NCBI RefSeq assembly: GCF_018131225.1
Contig: NZ_JAFCMM010000003.1
Span: 852,864 to 916,863 of the forward strand
Reading direction: 5' to 3'
DNA: 64,000 bases
Source of the DNA: Bradyrhizobium sp. U87765 SZCCT0048
GTDB taxonomy: Bacteria; Pseudomonadota; Alphaproteobacteria; Rhizobiales; Xanthobacteraceae
Below, one piece after another: positions 8,006-17,758 of this stretch. The translations under genes and the position numbers were made by a program. The notes below the pieces were generated by a model. That model worked only from the letters and a program-made list of their open reading frames with translations. It was not told the origin of the DNA and did not search any database. Within the stretch, counting starts at the first letter, position 1. Each line of letters begins with the position of its first letter.

Positions 8006-8870
8006 CGGCGAACCGCCGCCGCAACTCCGCGCCTGGCGGTGGCAGCGGACCGGCGGGGCTTTCGCCATGGGAATCCAGCCATTTTTCCGACGGCCCGAGC
8101 AGCGCGCGGTAGAGCCGGGCGCACAGTGCGCGCGCCTCGGCCGCGGGCCACGCGGCCGGCAGCAGTTCCCCCGGCAGTAGCGGATCGTGCAGGATCACTC
8201 GCCGGTACTGGTGGATCAGCAGCACCCGCGCCAGCATTGCGTCCGACGGCGCCAACGCGTCCTGCGCCGCGATCCAGGCGTCGAGCGGCGCGAACGTCGC
8301 CGTGAACGCGCGATAGGACTCAGCCATGCGGTCCAGCGCCCAGCTCGCGCTGATCAGACGCCGCCCCATGTCGCCGGCGGCTGCGACATCGAGGCGGATC
8401 GCGCTCGCCGCGGCGGACGGCACCGCGACGCCGTTCGGCGCCACCCACACCCCCGGCAGCGGATTGCCGAAGCCGGCTTCGGTCAGTGCCGCGCGGGCGC
8501 TATCGCGATCGGAACCGTTCTCGATCAGCAGCAGCTCGAAACGGCCGGCCGCGTCGGAAACATGAGGATTGTAGAGATGCTCGATCGCCGCCTCGAACCG
8601 CTCACGCCCGGTCGGCGCCAGGCGATAGAAGCTCTTGCGGCCGACCTTGTCGCGATCGAACCAGCCATCGGCCGCGAGGCGCGACACCGCGGTCCGCACC
8701 ACGCCGCCGTCGATCTCCAGGAGCTCCAGAAACTGCAGCAGCGTTCCCAGCCACACCGACCCGCCGCGCGGCAGGATCGCGTCGCCATGGAAGGTGATGA
8801 TGAGCGAGCCGGTGCGCGAGGGTTCGCGCTTGAACTGGCTGACGATGCGGGCGAGCGGATGAGAGGCCAT
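7989..8870 (-). CDS. paaX: PaaX-family repressor
   Basis: A 293-residue GntR-like regulator of phenylacetate degradation. The winged-helix part reads VWLGTLLQFLELLEIDGGVVRTAVSRL, and the middle and C-terminal domains match the PaaX layout. PaaX proteins release DNA on binding phenylacetyl-CoA. ATG at 8870 (MASHPLARIV) is preferred; the in-frame ATG at 8909 has no ribosome site and lies in a hairpin. It is immediately upstream of paaA in the same direction, so the paa promoter must sit in the short spacer and the end of paaX. Confidence 0.9.
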   Translation of the reverse strand: MASHPLARIVSQFKREPSRTGSLIITFHGDAILPRGGSVWLGTLLQFLELLEIDGGVVRTAVSRLAADGWFDRDKVGRKSFYRLAPTGRERFEAAIEHLYNPHVSDAAGRFELLLIENGSDRDSARAALTEAGFGNPLPGVWVAPNGVAVPSAAASAIRLDVAAAGDMGRRLISASWALDRMAESYRAFTATFAPLDAWIAAQDALAPSDAMLARVLLIHQYRRVILHDPLLPGELLPAAWPAAEARALCARLYRALLGPSEKWLDSHGESPAGPLPPPGAELRRRFADMLQK

Positions 8871-8899
8871 GCGTCCCGCTATATTCCACGGTTCGCCCA

Positions 8900-8915
8900 C
8901 CCCTGTCATCAGGGG
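8900..8915. terminator. Hairpin between gguB and paaX
   Basis: CCCCTG-TCAT-CAGGGG, a perfect 6-bp stem with 4-nt loop, about 20 bp past the gguB stop. No T-run follows, so its function as a terminator is uncertain. Confidence 0.3.
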
Positions 8916-8935
8916 CAGCGACCGCTCGCGGGCCG

Positions 8936-10126
8936 TTACCGCCGCTGGTTGTAGACGTCCAGGCAGACGGCGCCGAGCAGCACCAGCCCCTTGATGACCT
9001 GCTGGTAGTCGATGCCGATCCCGAGGATCGACATGCCGTTGTTCATCACCCCCATGATCAGCGCGCCGATCACCGCCCCGGCGACCCGGCCGACACCGCC
9101 ATAGGCGGACGCCCCGCCGATGAAGCAGGCGGCGATGACGTCAAGCTCGAAGCCGAGACCCGCCTTGGGCGTCGCCGTGTTGAGGCGGGCCGCGAATACC
9201 AGCCCGGCGAGCGCGGCGAGCACGCCCATGTTGACGAAGGTCAGGAAGGTCAGACGCTCGGTCTTGATGCCGGACAGCTTGGCCGCCTTCTCGTTGCCGC
9301 CGACGGCATAGATCTGCCGGCCAATGGTGGTACGCGCGGTGACGAAGCCATAGAGCGCGATCAGCGCGATCATGATCACCAGCACGTTCGGCAGGCCGCG
9401 ATGGGAGGCGATCAGATAGGTAAAATAGAGGACCACGCCGAACAGAATGGCGTTTTTGAGCACGAAGAACCCGGCGGGCTCGACGTCGACGCCGTGGCTG
9501 GCGCGACGGGCGCGAGTCTTGACGCTGACATAGACGAGGCCCAGCGCCAGCACCGCGCCGATCAGCAGGGACGTCGGATACAATGCGCCAGCGGCAGGGA
9601 ACAGCTCCGGAATGAAGCCGGAAGACAGCTTCTGGAATGTCGGCGAGAACGGCCCGACGGATTGCCCCTGCAGCACCGCGAGCGCCAGCCCCTTGAACAC
9701 CAGCATGCCGGCCAGGGTGACGATGAAGGACGGAATCTTGAAATAGGCCACCCAGTAGCCCTGCGCCGCGCCGATCAGCGCGCCGAGCACCAGGCAGATG
9801 ATCGTCGCCGGGATGAAGTGCATGCCATAGCGCACCATCAGCACGGCCGCGATCGCGCCGACGAAGCCGGACACCGAGCCCACCGACAGATCGATATGCC
9901 CGGTGACGATCACCAGCAGCATGCCCAGCGCCATGATCACGATGTAGCTGTTCTGCAGCACGAGGTTGGTGAGGTTGAGTGGCCGCAGCAGCGTGCCGTC
10001 GGTGACCACCTCGAAGAATGCCATGATCGCAAACAGCGACAACAGCATGCCATACTCGCGCAGGTTCGCCTTGATGAAGCCGGTGTGCTTGCGCGCTTCG
10101 GGAAGCGCCACGGTCTTGTCGCTCAT
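8936..10126 (-). CDS. gguB: Sugar ABC transporter permease, GguB type
   Basis: A 396-residue inner-membrane permease with about ten hydrophobic segments and the BPD_transp_2 signature GHIDLSVGSVSGFVGA. With GguA and ChvE it imports monosaccharides such as galactose, arabinose and glucose. Its ATG overlaps the gguA stop by 4 bp (ATGA), giving translational coupling. In-frame codons upstream to 10462 lie inside gguA and are not used. Confidence 0.92.
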   Translation of the reverse strand: MSDKTVALPEARKHTGFIKANLREYGMLLSLFAIMAFFEVVTDGTLLRPLNLTNLVLQNSYIVIMALGMLLVIVTGHIDLSVGSVSGFVGAIAAVLMVRYGMHFIPATIICLVLGALIGAAQGYWVAYFKIPSFIVTLAGMLVFKGLALAVLQGQSVGPFSPTFQKLSSGFIPELFPAAGALYPTSLLIGAVLALGLVYVSVKTRARRASHGVDVEPAGFFVLKNAILFGVVLYFTYLIASHRGLPNVLVIMIALIALYGFVTARTTIGRQIYAVGGNEKAAKLSGIKTERLTFLTFVNMGVLAALAGLVFAARLNTATPKAGLGFELDVIAACFIGGASAYGGVGRVAGAVIGALIMGVMNNGMSILGIGIDYQQVIKGLVLLGAVCLDVYNQRR

Positions 10127-11721
10127 GAATGGACCTCCACCGGGAATTCGTCGCCGCCGTCCTGCGCCCGCTCCCTCACACCCGGATCGACCAGACGCTC
10201 GCTCCGGCGCACGATGGCGCGCATGATCCGTTCCTGCGTCGCGTCGGCGCGATCGAACTCGCCGACAAAGCTTCCCTCGTTCATGACGCAGATGCGATCG
10301 CAGATGCCGAGCAGCTCCGGCATCTCCGACGAGATCATGATCACCGCCTTGCCGGCATCGGCAAGGTCGTTGATGATGCAGTAAATCTCGTACTTGGCGC
10401 CGATATCGATGCCGCGGGTCGGCTCGTCGAGGATCAGGATGTCCGGATTCGTGAACAGCCACTTCGACAGCACGACCTTCTGCTGGTTGCCGCCGGAGAG
10501 ATGGCCCGACGCCTGATAAACATCGGCGCAGCGGATGCGCAGGCGATTGCGGTGCTCATTGGCGACCTGCAATTCCTTGAGATCGTCGATGATACGACCG
10601 GTCGCGACGCCGTCGAGATTGGCGAGCGTGATGTTCTTGCGGACATCGTCAGCGAGCAGCAACCCCAGCTGCTTGCGATCTTCGGTGACATAGGCAAGGC
10701 CGGCATCGATCGCCCGGCTGACGGTCGACAGATCGACCTCGCGACCGTGCAACAGGGCGCGCCCGGTGATCCCGCGCCCCCACGACCGGCCGAACAGGCT
10801 CATCGCGAACTCGGTGCGGCCGGCGCCCATCAGGCCGGCGATGCCGACAATCTCGCCGCGGCGCACCTGGAAATCGACGTTGCGGATGACCTGCCGCTCG
10901 GCATGCTGGGGATGATAGACCGACCAGTTCTCGACCCTGAACACCGGCTCGCCGATGTTCGGCTGCCGCTTCGGATAGCGATGCTCGAGGTCGCGGTCGA
11001 CCATCTTGCGAATGATGCGGTCTTCCTCGATCTCGCCGGCGCGACAATCCAGGGTGTCGACTGTGCGGCCATCGCGCAGCACCGTGATGCGGTCGGCGAC
11101 GCGCGATACCTCGTTGAGCTTGTGGGAAATCAGCACCGCCGACATGCCCTGGTCGCGAAACTCCACCAGCAGGTCCAGCAGCGCCGCGCTGTCGCTCTCG
11201 TTGAGGCTCGCCGTCGGCTCGTCGAGGATCAGCAGGCGAACCTCCTTGGACAGCGCCTTGGCGATCTCGACCAGTTGCTGCTTGCCGACGCCAATGTCGG
11301 TGACGAGGGTGTCCGGGGCCTCGTTGAGGCCGACCTTGGCCAGCAGCCGCCGCGCACGTGCATCGACCTCGTCGCGGTCGATCACCCCGAAGCGCGACGG
11401 TGGATTGGCGATGAAGATGTTTTCCGCGATCGACAGCAGCGGGATCAGCGCCAGTTCCTGATGAATGATGATGATGCCGAGCGCCTCGGAATCGTTGATG
11501 TCGCGAAACCGCCGCTCCTCGCCGTCATAAACGATGCTGCCATCGTAGCTGCCGTGCGGATAGACGCCGCTCAGCACCTTCATCAGCGTCGACTTGCCAG
11601 CGCCGTTTTCGCCGACCAGCGCATGGATCTCGCCAGGTCTCACCGTGAAACTGACGTCGCTCAGCGCCTTCACGCCGGCGAAGGCCTTGCCGATCCCGCG
11701 CATCTCCAGCAGGTTGGTCAT
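10123..11721 (-). CDS. gguA: Sugar ABC transporter ATP-binding protein, GguA type
   Basis: A 532-residue tandem ABC ATPase. The first half has Walker A GENGAGKSTLMK and Walker B LLILDEPTAS; the second half has the signature SGGNQQKVVLSKWL and LILDEPTRGIDIG. The second Walker A is degenerate (GLMGAGRTEFAM), as is usual for this carbohydrate-importer family. It lies 82 bp downstream of chvE and is coupled to gguB. Confidence 0.93.
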   Translation of the reverse strand: MTNLLEMRGIGKAFAGVKALSDVSFTVRPGEIHALVGENGAGKSTLMKVLSGVYPHGSYDGSIVYDGEERRFRDINDSEALGIIIIHQELALIPLLSIAENIFIANPPSRFGVIDRDEVDARARRLLAKVGLNEAPDTLVTDIGVGKQQLVEIAKALSKEVRLLILDEPTASLNESDSAALLDLLVEFRDQGMSAVLISHKLNEVSRVADRITVLRDGRTVDTLDCRAGEIEEDRIIRKMVDRDLEHRYPKRQPNIGEPVFRVENWSVYHPQHAERQVIRNVDFQVRRGEIVGIAGLMGAGRTEFAMSLFGRSWGRGITGRALLHGREVDLSTVSRAIDAGLAYVTEDRKQLGLLLADDVRKNITLANLDGVATGRIIDDLKELQVANEHRNRLRIRCADVYQASGHLSGGNQQKVVLSKWLFTNPDILILDEPTRGIDIGAKYEIYCIINDLADAGKAVIMISSEMPELLGICDRICVMNEGSFVGEFDRADATQERIMRAIVRRSERLVDPGVRERAQDGGDEFPVEVHS

Positions 11722-11803
11722 GACGGCTCCCCTGTTCAGGGCTTGGAGCGAGCGCTTTGAGCCACCCTGGCCGGGCGTCCCCGGCCAGGACGGCGCTCCG
11801 CCT

Positions 11804-12868
11804 TCAGTTGAACTGCTCTTTCTTGTAGTAGCCGCTGCCGATCAGCACCTGCTCCCAGTTGCTCTTGTCGACCACCACGGGCTTGAGCAGATAGGACGGC
11901 ACCACCTTGACGCCGTTGTTGTAGGTCTTGGTGTCGTTGACCGTCACCGTCTTGCCGCTCAGCGCCGCGTCGACCATATCAGCGGTGACACGGGCGAGAT
12001 CGCGGGTGTCCTTGAAGATCGTGGAATACTGCTCGCCGCGCAGCATCGACTTGATCGAGGGCACCTCGGCATCCTGACCGCTAACGATCGGCATCGGCAT
12101 GTTGCCGCTGCCGTAGCCGACCCCCTTGAGGGACGACAGGATGCCGATGGACAGCCCGTCATAGGGCGACAGCACGGCATCGACCCGCTTGGTGGTGTAG
12201 AACGCGCTGAGCAGGTTATCCATGCGGGCCTGCGCCGTGGCACCGTCCCAGCGCAGCGTCGAGACCTTGTCCATGCCCATCTGCTTGCTGGCCACGACGA
12301 GCTTGCCGCTGTCGATATCGGGCTGCAGCACCGACATCGCGCCGTTGTAGAAGAAGTAGGCGTTGTTGTCGTCGGGCGAGCCGCCGAACAATTCGATGTT
12401 GAACGGCCCCTTGCTCTCCTTCAACTTCAGCCCCTGCTCGATCGACTGGGCCTGCAACACACCGACCTGAAAGTTATCGAACGTGGCGTAGTAATCGACA
12501 TTGGGCGTGTCGCGGATCAGGCGGTCGTAGGCGATGATGGTGATGCCCTTGTCCTTCGCCTGCTTGAGCACATCCGACAGCGTCGTGCCGTCGATCGACG
12601 CAATCACCAGCACCTTGGCACCCTTGGTGACCATGTTCTCGATCTGCGACAGCTGATTTGGAATATCGTCCTCGGCGTATTGCAGGTCGGTGTTGTAGCC
12701 GCGCTCCTGCAATACCTTGACGATGTTGTTGCCGTCATCGATCCAGCGCGCCGAGGCCTTTGTCGGCATCGCGATGCCCACGGTGGGCTTGGTCTGTGCC
12801 TGGGCCCCGCCGGCGAAAAGCAGCGAGCCCAGAGCGACAATGGAAAGCATCGATTTGAACGACGTCAT
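11804..12868 (-). CDS. chvE: ChvE, periplasmic multiple-sugar-binding protein
   Basis: A 354-residue binding protein with Sec signal peptide (cleavage after AGGAQA) and mature start TKPTVGIAMPTK. The middle is strikingly like Agrobacterium ChvE (DGNNIVKVLQERGY, NIELFGGSPDDNNA, SPYDGLSIGI, GQDAEVPSIKS). In Agrobacterium ChvE binds galactose, arabinose, glucose and glucuronate and also feeds VirA signalling; here transport is the safe call. ATG at 12868 follows GGGAG. The 186-bp region upstream must hold its promoter if it is not co-transcribed with the lactonase gene. Confidence 0.95.
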   Translation of the reverse strand: MTSFKSMLSIVALGSLLFAGGAQAQTKPTVGIAMPTKASARWIDDGNNIVKVLQERGYNTDLQYAEDDIPNQLSQIENMVTKGAKVLVIASIDGTTLSDVLKQAKDKGITIIAYDRLIRDTPNVDYYATFDNFQVGVLQAQSIEQGLKLKESKGPFNIELFGGSPDDNNAYFFYNGAMSVLQPDIDSGKLVVASKQMGMDKVSTLRWDGATAQARMDNLLSAFYTTKRVDAVLSPYDGLSIGILSSLKGVGYGSGNMPMPIVSGQDAEVPSIKSMLRGEQYSTIFKDTRDLARVTADMVDAALSGKTVTVNDTKTYNNGVKVVPSYLLKPVVVDKSNWEQVLIGSGYYKKEQFN

Positions 12869-13054
12869 GTTTCACTCCCACAGCGTTGAACGTTGATCGC
12901 CGCGTTGGTCGCGGTCTTGCAGTTCCTGGCGCCGGCGCTCCTGGCGCGGGATGCCGATTCCATCGGTCGCATCCATGGCCGGCCGCGATGATCGGCCACG
13001 CCCTGCAGCTGCGCAAGGGGCCGCGGACAACCGCACGAAATGATGATGCGCCGC

Positions 13055-13960
13055 TCATGACGGCCCCAGCCTGACACGCGGCTCCGGCCGCCCCCGTGCC
13101 TGCACATCGAGCACGAACGTCCGGCCGTGATCCGGATCGACCGCCCGCCCCGCGGCATCCATCCCCTCATGGGCCGACGTCACCAGCAGACGGCTGAAAT
13201 CTCTGCCGACGAAGGCCGGACAGCTCGCCTGCTTCGCCGGCACCCGCACGGTGCGCAGCCGGACGCCGTCAGCCGAATAGGCATCGACGCATCCGCCGCC
13301 CCAGCGCGCGTTCCAGATCACGCCGTCGGCATCGACCACCGCGCCGTCGAGGCTTCCCGCACCGCGATGCACGAGCAGCTCGGACGGTGCCGCGACCGGC
13401 AGGCCCGTCGCCGGATCGAGCGCGACACGGCAAAGTACGTTGGTGCGGCTGTCCGCAAAGTATCCGGTAGCGCCGTCCGGCGCGAAACAGATCGCATTGG
13501 GAATGCTGATGTCAGCGAATAGCCGGATCAGCTCGCCATTGTGCAGCGCATAAATTGCCCCGGCGCCACGCTCGGCGTTGCGCCCCATGGTGCCGATCCA
13601 GAACGTGCCGCAGGGATGAACGCGGGCATCGTTCGAGCGGGTCGCCGGATCGTCGGCTTCGAGCGGCAGATAACGGCTCAGCCGGCCGTCACTGACGCTG
13701 CGGACATAAAGACCGTCGTCGGCGACCAACAACTGGTGAGCGTCGTCGATCATCGCCAGGGCGCTCGCCATCACCGGCAGGCGATGAAAGACGACCTCGC
13801 CCGATGCGACGCGCGCCTCGAACAGCCGGCGCTCGAGAATGTCGAACCACCAGGCCGTGTCGCTGGCAGCATCATAGGTCGGCCCTTCGCCGAGATGACA
13901 GCGCGCACCACTGAGGATCATGGTCGGCACGTCCTCGCGGTTGTCGTCAGGACCGGTCAC
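13055..13960 (-). CDS. SMP-30/gluconolactonase family sugar lactonase
   Basis: A 301-residue six-bladed beta-propeller. Metal-site residues are visible: Glu25 in HLGEGPTYD, the Asn in IPNAICFAPDG and the Asp in SLDGAVVDADGVIWNARWGG. It should hydrolyse the aldonolactone made by the neighbouring sugar 1-dehydrogenase (galactono- or arabinono-lactone). GTG at 13960 is supported by GGAGAG upstream. Last gene of the ytfQ operon. Confidence 0.88.
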   Translation of the reverse strand: MTGPDDNREDVPTMILSGARCHLGEGPTYDAASDTAWWFDILERRLFEARVASGEVVFHRLPVMASALAMIDDAHQLLVADDGLYVRSVSDGRLSRYLPLEADDPATRSNDARVHPCGTFWIGTMGRNAERGAGAIYALHNGELIRLFADISIPNAICFAPDGATGYFADSRTNVLCRVALDPATGLPVAAPSELLVHRGAGSLDGAVVDADGVIWNARWGGGCVDAYSADGVRLRTVRVPAKQASCPAFVGRDFSRLLVTSAHEGMDAAGRAVDPDHGRTFVLDVQARGRPEPRVRLGPS

Positions 13961-14002
13961 GATGGTGCTCTCCAGTACGCGATTGCGCGCGGCGAAGTTC
14001 CC

Positions 14003-15067
14003 CTACTCGGCAAAAAAGCGATACAGCGTGCGATGGCGATAGGTCTGGCCGGGTTCGAGGCGCGCCGAGGGAAAATCGGGTCGGTTGGGCGCGTCGGGCC
14101 AAGCCTGCGGCTCGAGGCAGACGGCGTCAGACTGGCGATACAGCCGTCCGGATTTGCCGGCGACCGAACCATCGAGATAGTTGCCGGAATAGAGCTGCAC
14201 GCCGGGCTGGTCGGTGTGCAGCTCCATCACCCGGCCCGAGCGAGGCGCCGCGAGCCGCGCGGCCAGCTGCGGGCCCGCGCCGGGCGCGAGACAGAAGGTG
14301 TGGTCGTAGCCCCGCCCGCGCTGCAGCTGCTCCTCGGCGGTCCGGATCCGGCTGCCGATTTCGTGCGCCTCGCGGAAATCGAACGGCGTGCCGGCAACAC
14401 GGCGCGGCGGCCCGGGCAGCGGGATCGCCGTGGCATCGGTGGCCAGGAAGTGATCCGCCGGAATGTGCAGACGATGGCGCAGGATCGTCTCGTCGGCACC
14501 AACGCCTTCGAGATTGAAGAAGCTGTGGTTTGTGAGATTGATCACCGTCGGTCGGTCGGTGGTCGCCTCGAAGGCAAGCGACAATTCGCCGGGCCCCGAG
14601 ATCCGGCAGGTCAGACGAACATCGAGCGCGCCGGGGTAGCCTTCCTCACCATCCGCACTGTGATAGGCGAGCGTCACCGCGGGACTGGCGCCCTCGTCCA
14701 GCGCCGTGATCTGCCACAGCCGGCAGTCGAAGCCTGCAAGACCGCCATGCAGCGCATGGGGACCGTTGTTGGCCGCGAGCCGAACGACCGCACCGTCGAG
14801 GTCGAACCGCGCGCCGGCAATGCGGTTGGCGAAGCGCCCGACGGTGGCGCCGAAGAACTTGCGCGCCCCGGCATAGCCGTCGAGATCGTCATGCCCCAGC
14901 ACGACGTCGCCGATGACGCCATGGCGATCCGGGACGAGCAGCGCCTGCAGCGTGGCGCCAAAGGTGATGATCGATGTCTCGAAGCCGCCGTCGCCGCGCA
15001 ATCTTACCCGCTCGACCGGGGCGCCATCCGCCAGAGTTCCGAACATCTCGCGCGAGGCCTTGGCCAT
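14003..15067 (-). CDS. galM: Aldose 1-epimerase (galactose mutarotase)
   Basis: A 354-residue GalM-type enzyme that interconverts alpha and beta aldose anomers, supplying the form used by the adjacent dehydrogenase. Family motifs include FGATVGRFANRI, NNGPHALHGG and NHSFFNLEG (catalytic His region). ATG at 15067 starts 2 bp past the stop of the upstream dehydrogenase gene. Confidence 0.92.
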   Translation of the reverse strand: MAKASREMFGTLADGAPVERVRLRGDGGFETSIITFGATLQALLVPDRHGVIGDVVLGHDDLDGYAGARKFFGATVGRFANRIAGARFDLDGAVVRLAANNGPHALHGGLAGFDCRLWQITALDEGASPAVTLAYHSADGEEGYPGALDVRLTCRISGPGELSLAFEATTDRPTVINLTNHSFFNLEGVGADETILRHRLHIPADHFLATDATAIPLPGPPRRVAGTPFDFREAHEIGSRIRTAEEQLQRGRGYDHTFCLAPGAGPQLAARLAAPRSGRVMELHTDQPGVQLYSGNYLDGSVAGKSGRLYRQSDAVCLEPQAWPDAPNRPDFPSARLEPGQTYRHRTLYRFFAE

Positions 15068-15069
15068 GA

Positions 15070-15996
15070 TCAATCCTCGAACGGCTCGACGACGACGCGC
15101 CGGCCGAGCATGAATGCGTCGGCAACATGCGCGAGCGGCGCGAGGTCGACATCGGATTCGCTGCGCGCGATGAGGTCGACGAACCGCCGGTAGATCAGCG
15201 GATAGGCCACCTTCTTCTCGTCTATCAGCAGCTGTCCGTCATGACTGAGCCGGGCGCCGCCCGCCGACAGCGTCAAGCGGCCGTGGTCGGTATCCACCTC
15301 GATCGCCCAGGTCTGCTCGCCGGTCTGGCGGAAATCGAAATCGGCCTCGATCGCCAGCCCGCCGGCATCCGAGAAAGCAAGGCGCGCCGCGATCGGCGCA
15401 GCACGATTGTCCGGAAACGACAGCTCTGCGTCAGTCAGGAAGAACGGTCGCGGCAGGACGCGGGTCAGGATCGAGAGCGCATTGATGCCGGGATCGAACA
15501 CGCCGAAGCCGCCTGCCTCCCAGATCCACGCCTGGCCCGGATGCCAGACACGGACGTCCTCCTTCCAGATCACCCGCACCGCCCGGATCTCGCGCGATGC
15601 CAGCCATGTGCGCGCCGGCTCGACCGCGGGTGCGAAGCGCGCATGCCATGTCGCGAACAGTGTCAGGCCCGCGGCTCCGGCGACCCCGACCAGCGGCCCG
15701 ATCGCGCTGATGGTCGCGGCCGGCGGCTTTTCCAACAGCACATGTTTGCCGGCGGCGAGCGCGATGGCCGCCTGCGTGCCGCGCATCTGTGGCGGCGTGC
15801 ACAGCGCGACCGCATCGACCGGCGGCCCGTTCCGCAGCAACTCCTCGAGCGAGGCGAAGGCGGGAACGCCGGCCAGCGTGACGTGGGGATCGGCGACGGC
15901 GGCGAGCTTGACGGCCGGCAGGGCAGCGATCGTCGGCAGGTGTTGATCCCGCGCGATCTTGCCAAGACCAATCACGGCGAGGCGAAGCCCAGTCAT
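15070..15996 (-). CDS. L-arabinose / D-galactose 1-dehydrogenase (Gfo/Idh/MocA family)
   Basis: A 308-residue NAD(P)-dependent oxidoreductase with N-terminal Rossmann motif VIGLGKIARDQHLP and catalytic-lysine motif LLEKPPA. The central part (FATWHARFAPAVEPAR, WKEDVRVWHPGQAWIWE, GGFGVFDPGINALSI) closely resembles the Azospirillum brasilense L-arabinose 1-dehydrogenase, which also oxidises D-galactose. It makes the aldonolactone for the SMP-30 protein. Its ATG overlaps the GntR stop by 4 bp. Confidence 0.88.
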   Translation of the reverse strand: MTGLRLAVIGLGKIARDQHLPTIAALPAVKLAAVADPHVTLAGVPAFASLEELLRNGPPVDAVALCTPPQMRGTQAAIALAAGKHVLLEKPPAATISAIGPLVGVAGAAGLTLFATWHARFAPAVEPARTWLASREIRAVRVIWKEDVRVWHPGQAWIWEAGGFGVFDPGINALSILTRVLPRPFFLTDAELSFPDNRAAPIAARLAFSDAGGLAIEADFDFRQTGEQTWAIEVDTDHGRLTLSAGGARLSHDGQLLIDEKKVAYPLIYRRFVDLIARSESDVDLAPLAHVADAFMLGRRVVVEPFED

Positions 15997-16778
15997 GTTG
16001 TGATGTCCCTGTTGTCCTTGCCACGCACGGGCGGCCCGGCCGGCTCCCCCGTCGGGCCGGTGCGTTCGCCGGTGTGGCGCAGGCCGTCGAGAATGACTCT
16101 TTTCATCGCCTCCTCGGCGACATCCGGCTGCTGCTGCGCGATGGCGTCAACGATTTGCTGATGGAACAGGACGGTGTCGTCGCGCTCCCGCTCTTCCGCC
16201 GGCGCGCTGAGCAGGAACGAGGCGCGCAGCGCTGCCTCGATGACGCCGCCGATTGAGCGCATGAACGGATTGCCGGAGGCATTGGCGACGGCAAGATGCA
16301 GGGCAAGATCGGCGTCGGCAAAGCCGACGGAATCGTAGGCCTCGCGCCGCATCCACGCCATACTGCGCTGCAGCTCCGCGAGATCGGCCTCCGAGCGGCC
16401 AATCGCAGCCAGCGCCGCCGCGCGCGGCTCCACCGCGAGCCGGATCTCGGCGAGATCGCGCACGAAACGCATGTCGATGCCGACGTCGAGATGCCAGGCC
16501 AGAACATCCGTATCGAACATGTTCCAGGCGGCGCGCTCGCGCACCACCGTGCCGATCCGCACCTTGGTGCTGAGCAGTCCCTTCGCCACCAGCGTCTTGA
16601 CACTCTCGCGCAGCACCGGGCGCGACACGCCGAAGATCACCGTCAGCTCGGGATCGCCCGGCAGCTTGGCGCCCTCCGCATAGCGGCCGGAGATGATGTC
16701 GATGCCGATGGTACGGGCGACCTCGGCATGGTTGGAATGCGCGCGGCGGGTGGGAATGACGACGAGATGGGACGTCAT
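15993..16778 (-). CDS. GntR/FadR-family regulator of the sugar operon
   Basis: A 261-residue regulator: N-terminal winged helix (SGRYAEGAKLPGDPELTVIF, GVSRPVLRESVKTLVAKGL) and a C-terminal FCD ligand-binding domain with metal-site-like histidines (ADLALHLAVANASGNP, VLFHQQIVDAI). Start ATG at 16778 overlaps the yjfF stop (ATGA). Encoded inside the operon, so autoregulation by sugar or aldonate is likely. The 17-bp palindrome at 21369-21385 is a candidate site. Confidence 0.88.
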   Translation of the reverse strand: MTSHLVVIPTRRAHSNHAEVARTIGIDIISGRYAEGAKLPGDPELTVIFGVSRPVLRESVKTLVAKGLLSTKVRIGTVVRERAAWNMFDTDVLAWHLDVGIDMRFVRDLAEIRLAVEPRAAALAAIGRSEADLAELQRSMAWMRREAYDSVGFADADLALHLAVANASGNPFMRSIGGVIEAALRASFLLSAPAEERERDDTVLFHQQIVDAIAQQQPDVAEEAMKRVILDGLRHTGERTGPTGEPAGPPVRGKDNRDITT

Positions 16779-17758
16779 GGCAACGCGACCTCCGTGGTCC
16801 GGCGGCGGGACCGCTTGGCGAGACCGACCAGGGCCTGCTGCAGGACGATGAACGCAAACAGCAGGATACCCGTCACGATCTTGGTCCACCAGCTCGACAG
16901 CGTGCCGTCGAAGCTGATGTAGGTCTGGATCAGCCCCTGGATCAGCACGCCGACAAAGGTGCCGAACAGGTAGCCATAGCCGCCGGTCAGCAACGTGCCG
17001 CCGATCACCACGGCGGCGATCGTGTCAAGTTCGACGCCAACCGCCGACAGCGAATACCCTGCGGATGTGTAGAACGAGAACACGATGCCCGACAGCCCCG
17101 CGAGCACGCTCGACAGCAGGTAGATGCCGATGGTTGTCGGCGCGACCCGCACGCCCATCAGCGCGGTGGAGGTGCGGCTGCCGCCGAGCGCATAGACGTT
17201 GGCGCCGAAGCGGGTGAAGTGCAGCAACACGATGCCTCCGGCGAACACCCCAAGCATGATCATGGCGATCACCGACAGCCGCCCGCCGCCCGGCAGCACG
17301 ATAGCGTGGTCAGCGAGGCCAGCGTAGAGCGGCGCGTTGATCGGGATCGACTCCGTCGACATCAGGAAACTTGCGCCCCGCGCCAGAAACATCCCCGCCA
17401 GGGTGACGATGAACGGTGGCATGTCGAAATACTGGATCATCGCTCCCATCGCCGCGCCGAACAGCGCGCAGATGATCAGGACCAGGGCAAAGGCGGCGAA
17501 CGGCGGCATGCCATGCCGCTCGATCGCCAGCGCCAGGAACACCGTGGTGAATCCGATCACCGAGCCGACCGACAGATCGATGCCCCCGGAAATGATGACA
17601 AAGGTCATGCCGGTCGCGACGATGCCGAGAAACGCATTGTCCGTCAGAAGATTGGCGACCACCCGTGACGAAGCGAGGTTCGGAAACTGGATTGCACAGC
17701 CCGCGAAGCCGACAATGAACACCGTCGTAGTCACCAGCACCGGAAGCAGCCGCCTCAT
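16775..17758 (-). CDS. yjfF: Sugar ABC transporter permease, YjfF type
   Basis: A 327-residue permease with the SGGIDLSVGSVIGF signature and about nine membrane segments. YjfF and YtfT form the heterodimeric channel of the YtfQRT-YjfF importer, described for galactofuranose in E. coli. Its ATG overlaps the ytfT stop by 4 bp. A longer frame reaching 18829 only reads through ytfT out of frame. Confidence 0.88.
   Translation of the reverse strand: MRRLLPVLVTTTVFIVGFAGCAIQFPNLASSRVVANLLTDNAFLGIVATGMTFVIISGGIDLSVGSVIGFTTVFLALAIERHGMPPFAAFALVLIICALFGAAMGAMIQYFDMPPFIVTLAGMFLARGASFLMSTESIPINAPLYAGLADHAIVLPGGGRLSVIAMIMLGVFAGGIVLLHFTRFGANVYALGGSRTSTALMGVRVAPTTIGIYLLSSVLAGLSGIVFSFYTSAGYSLSAVGVELDTIAAVVIGGTLLTGGYGYLFGTFVGVLIQGLIQTYISFDGTLSSWWTKIVTGILLFAFIVLQQALVGLAKRSRRRTTEVALP

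Noticed and set aside
10129..11760. A 543-codon open frame on the + strand
   Set aside because: Antisense shadow of gguA; the protein is a low-complexity Arg/Asp/His-rich text with no domain.
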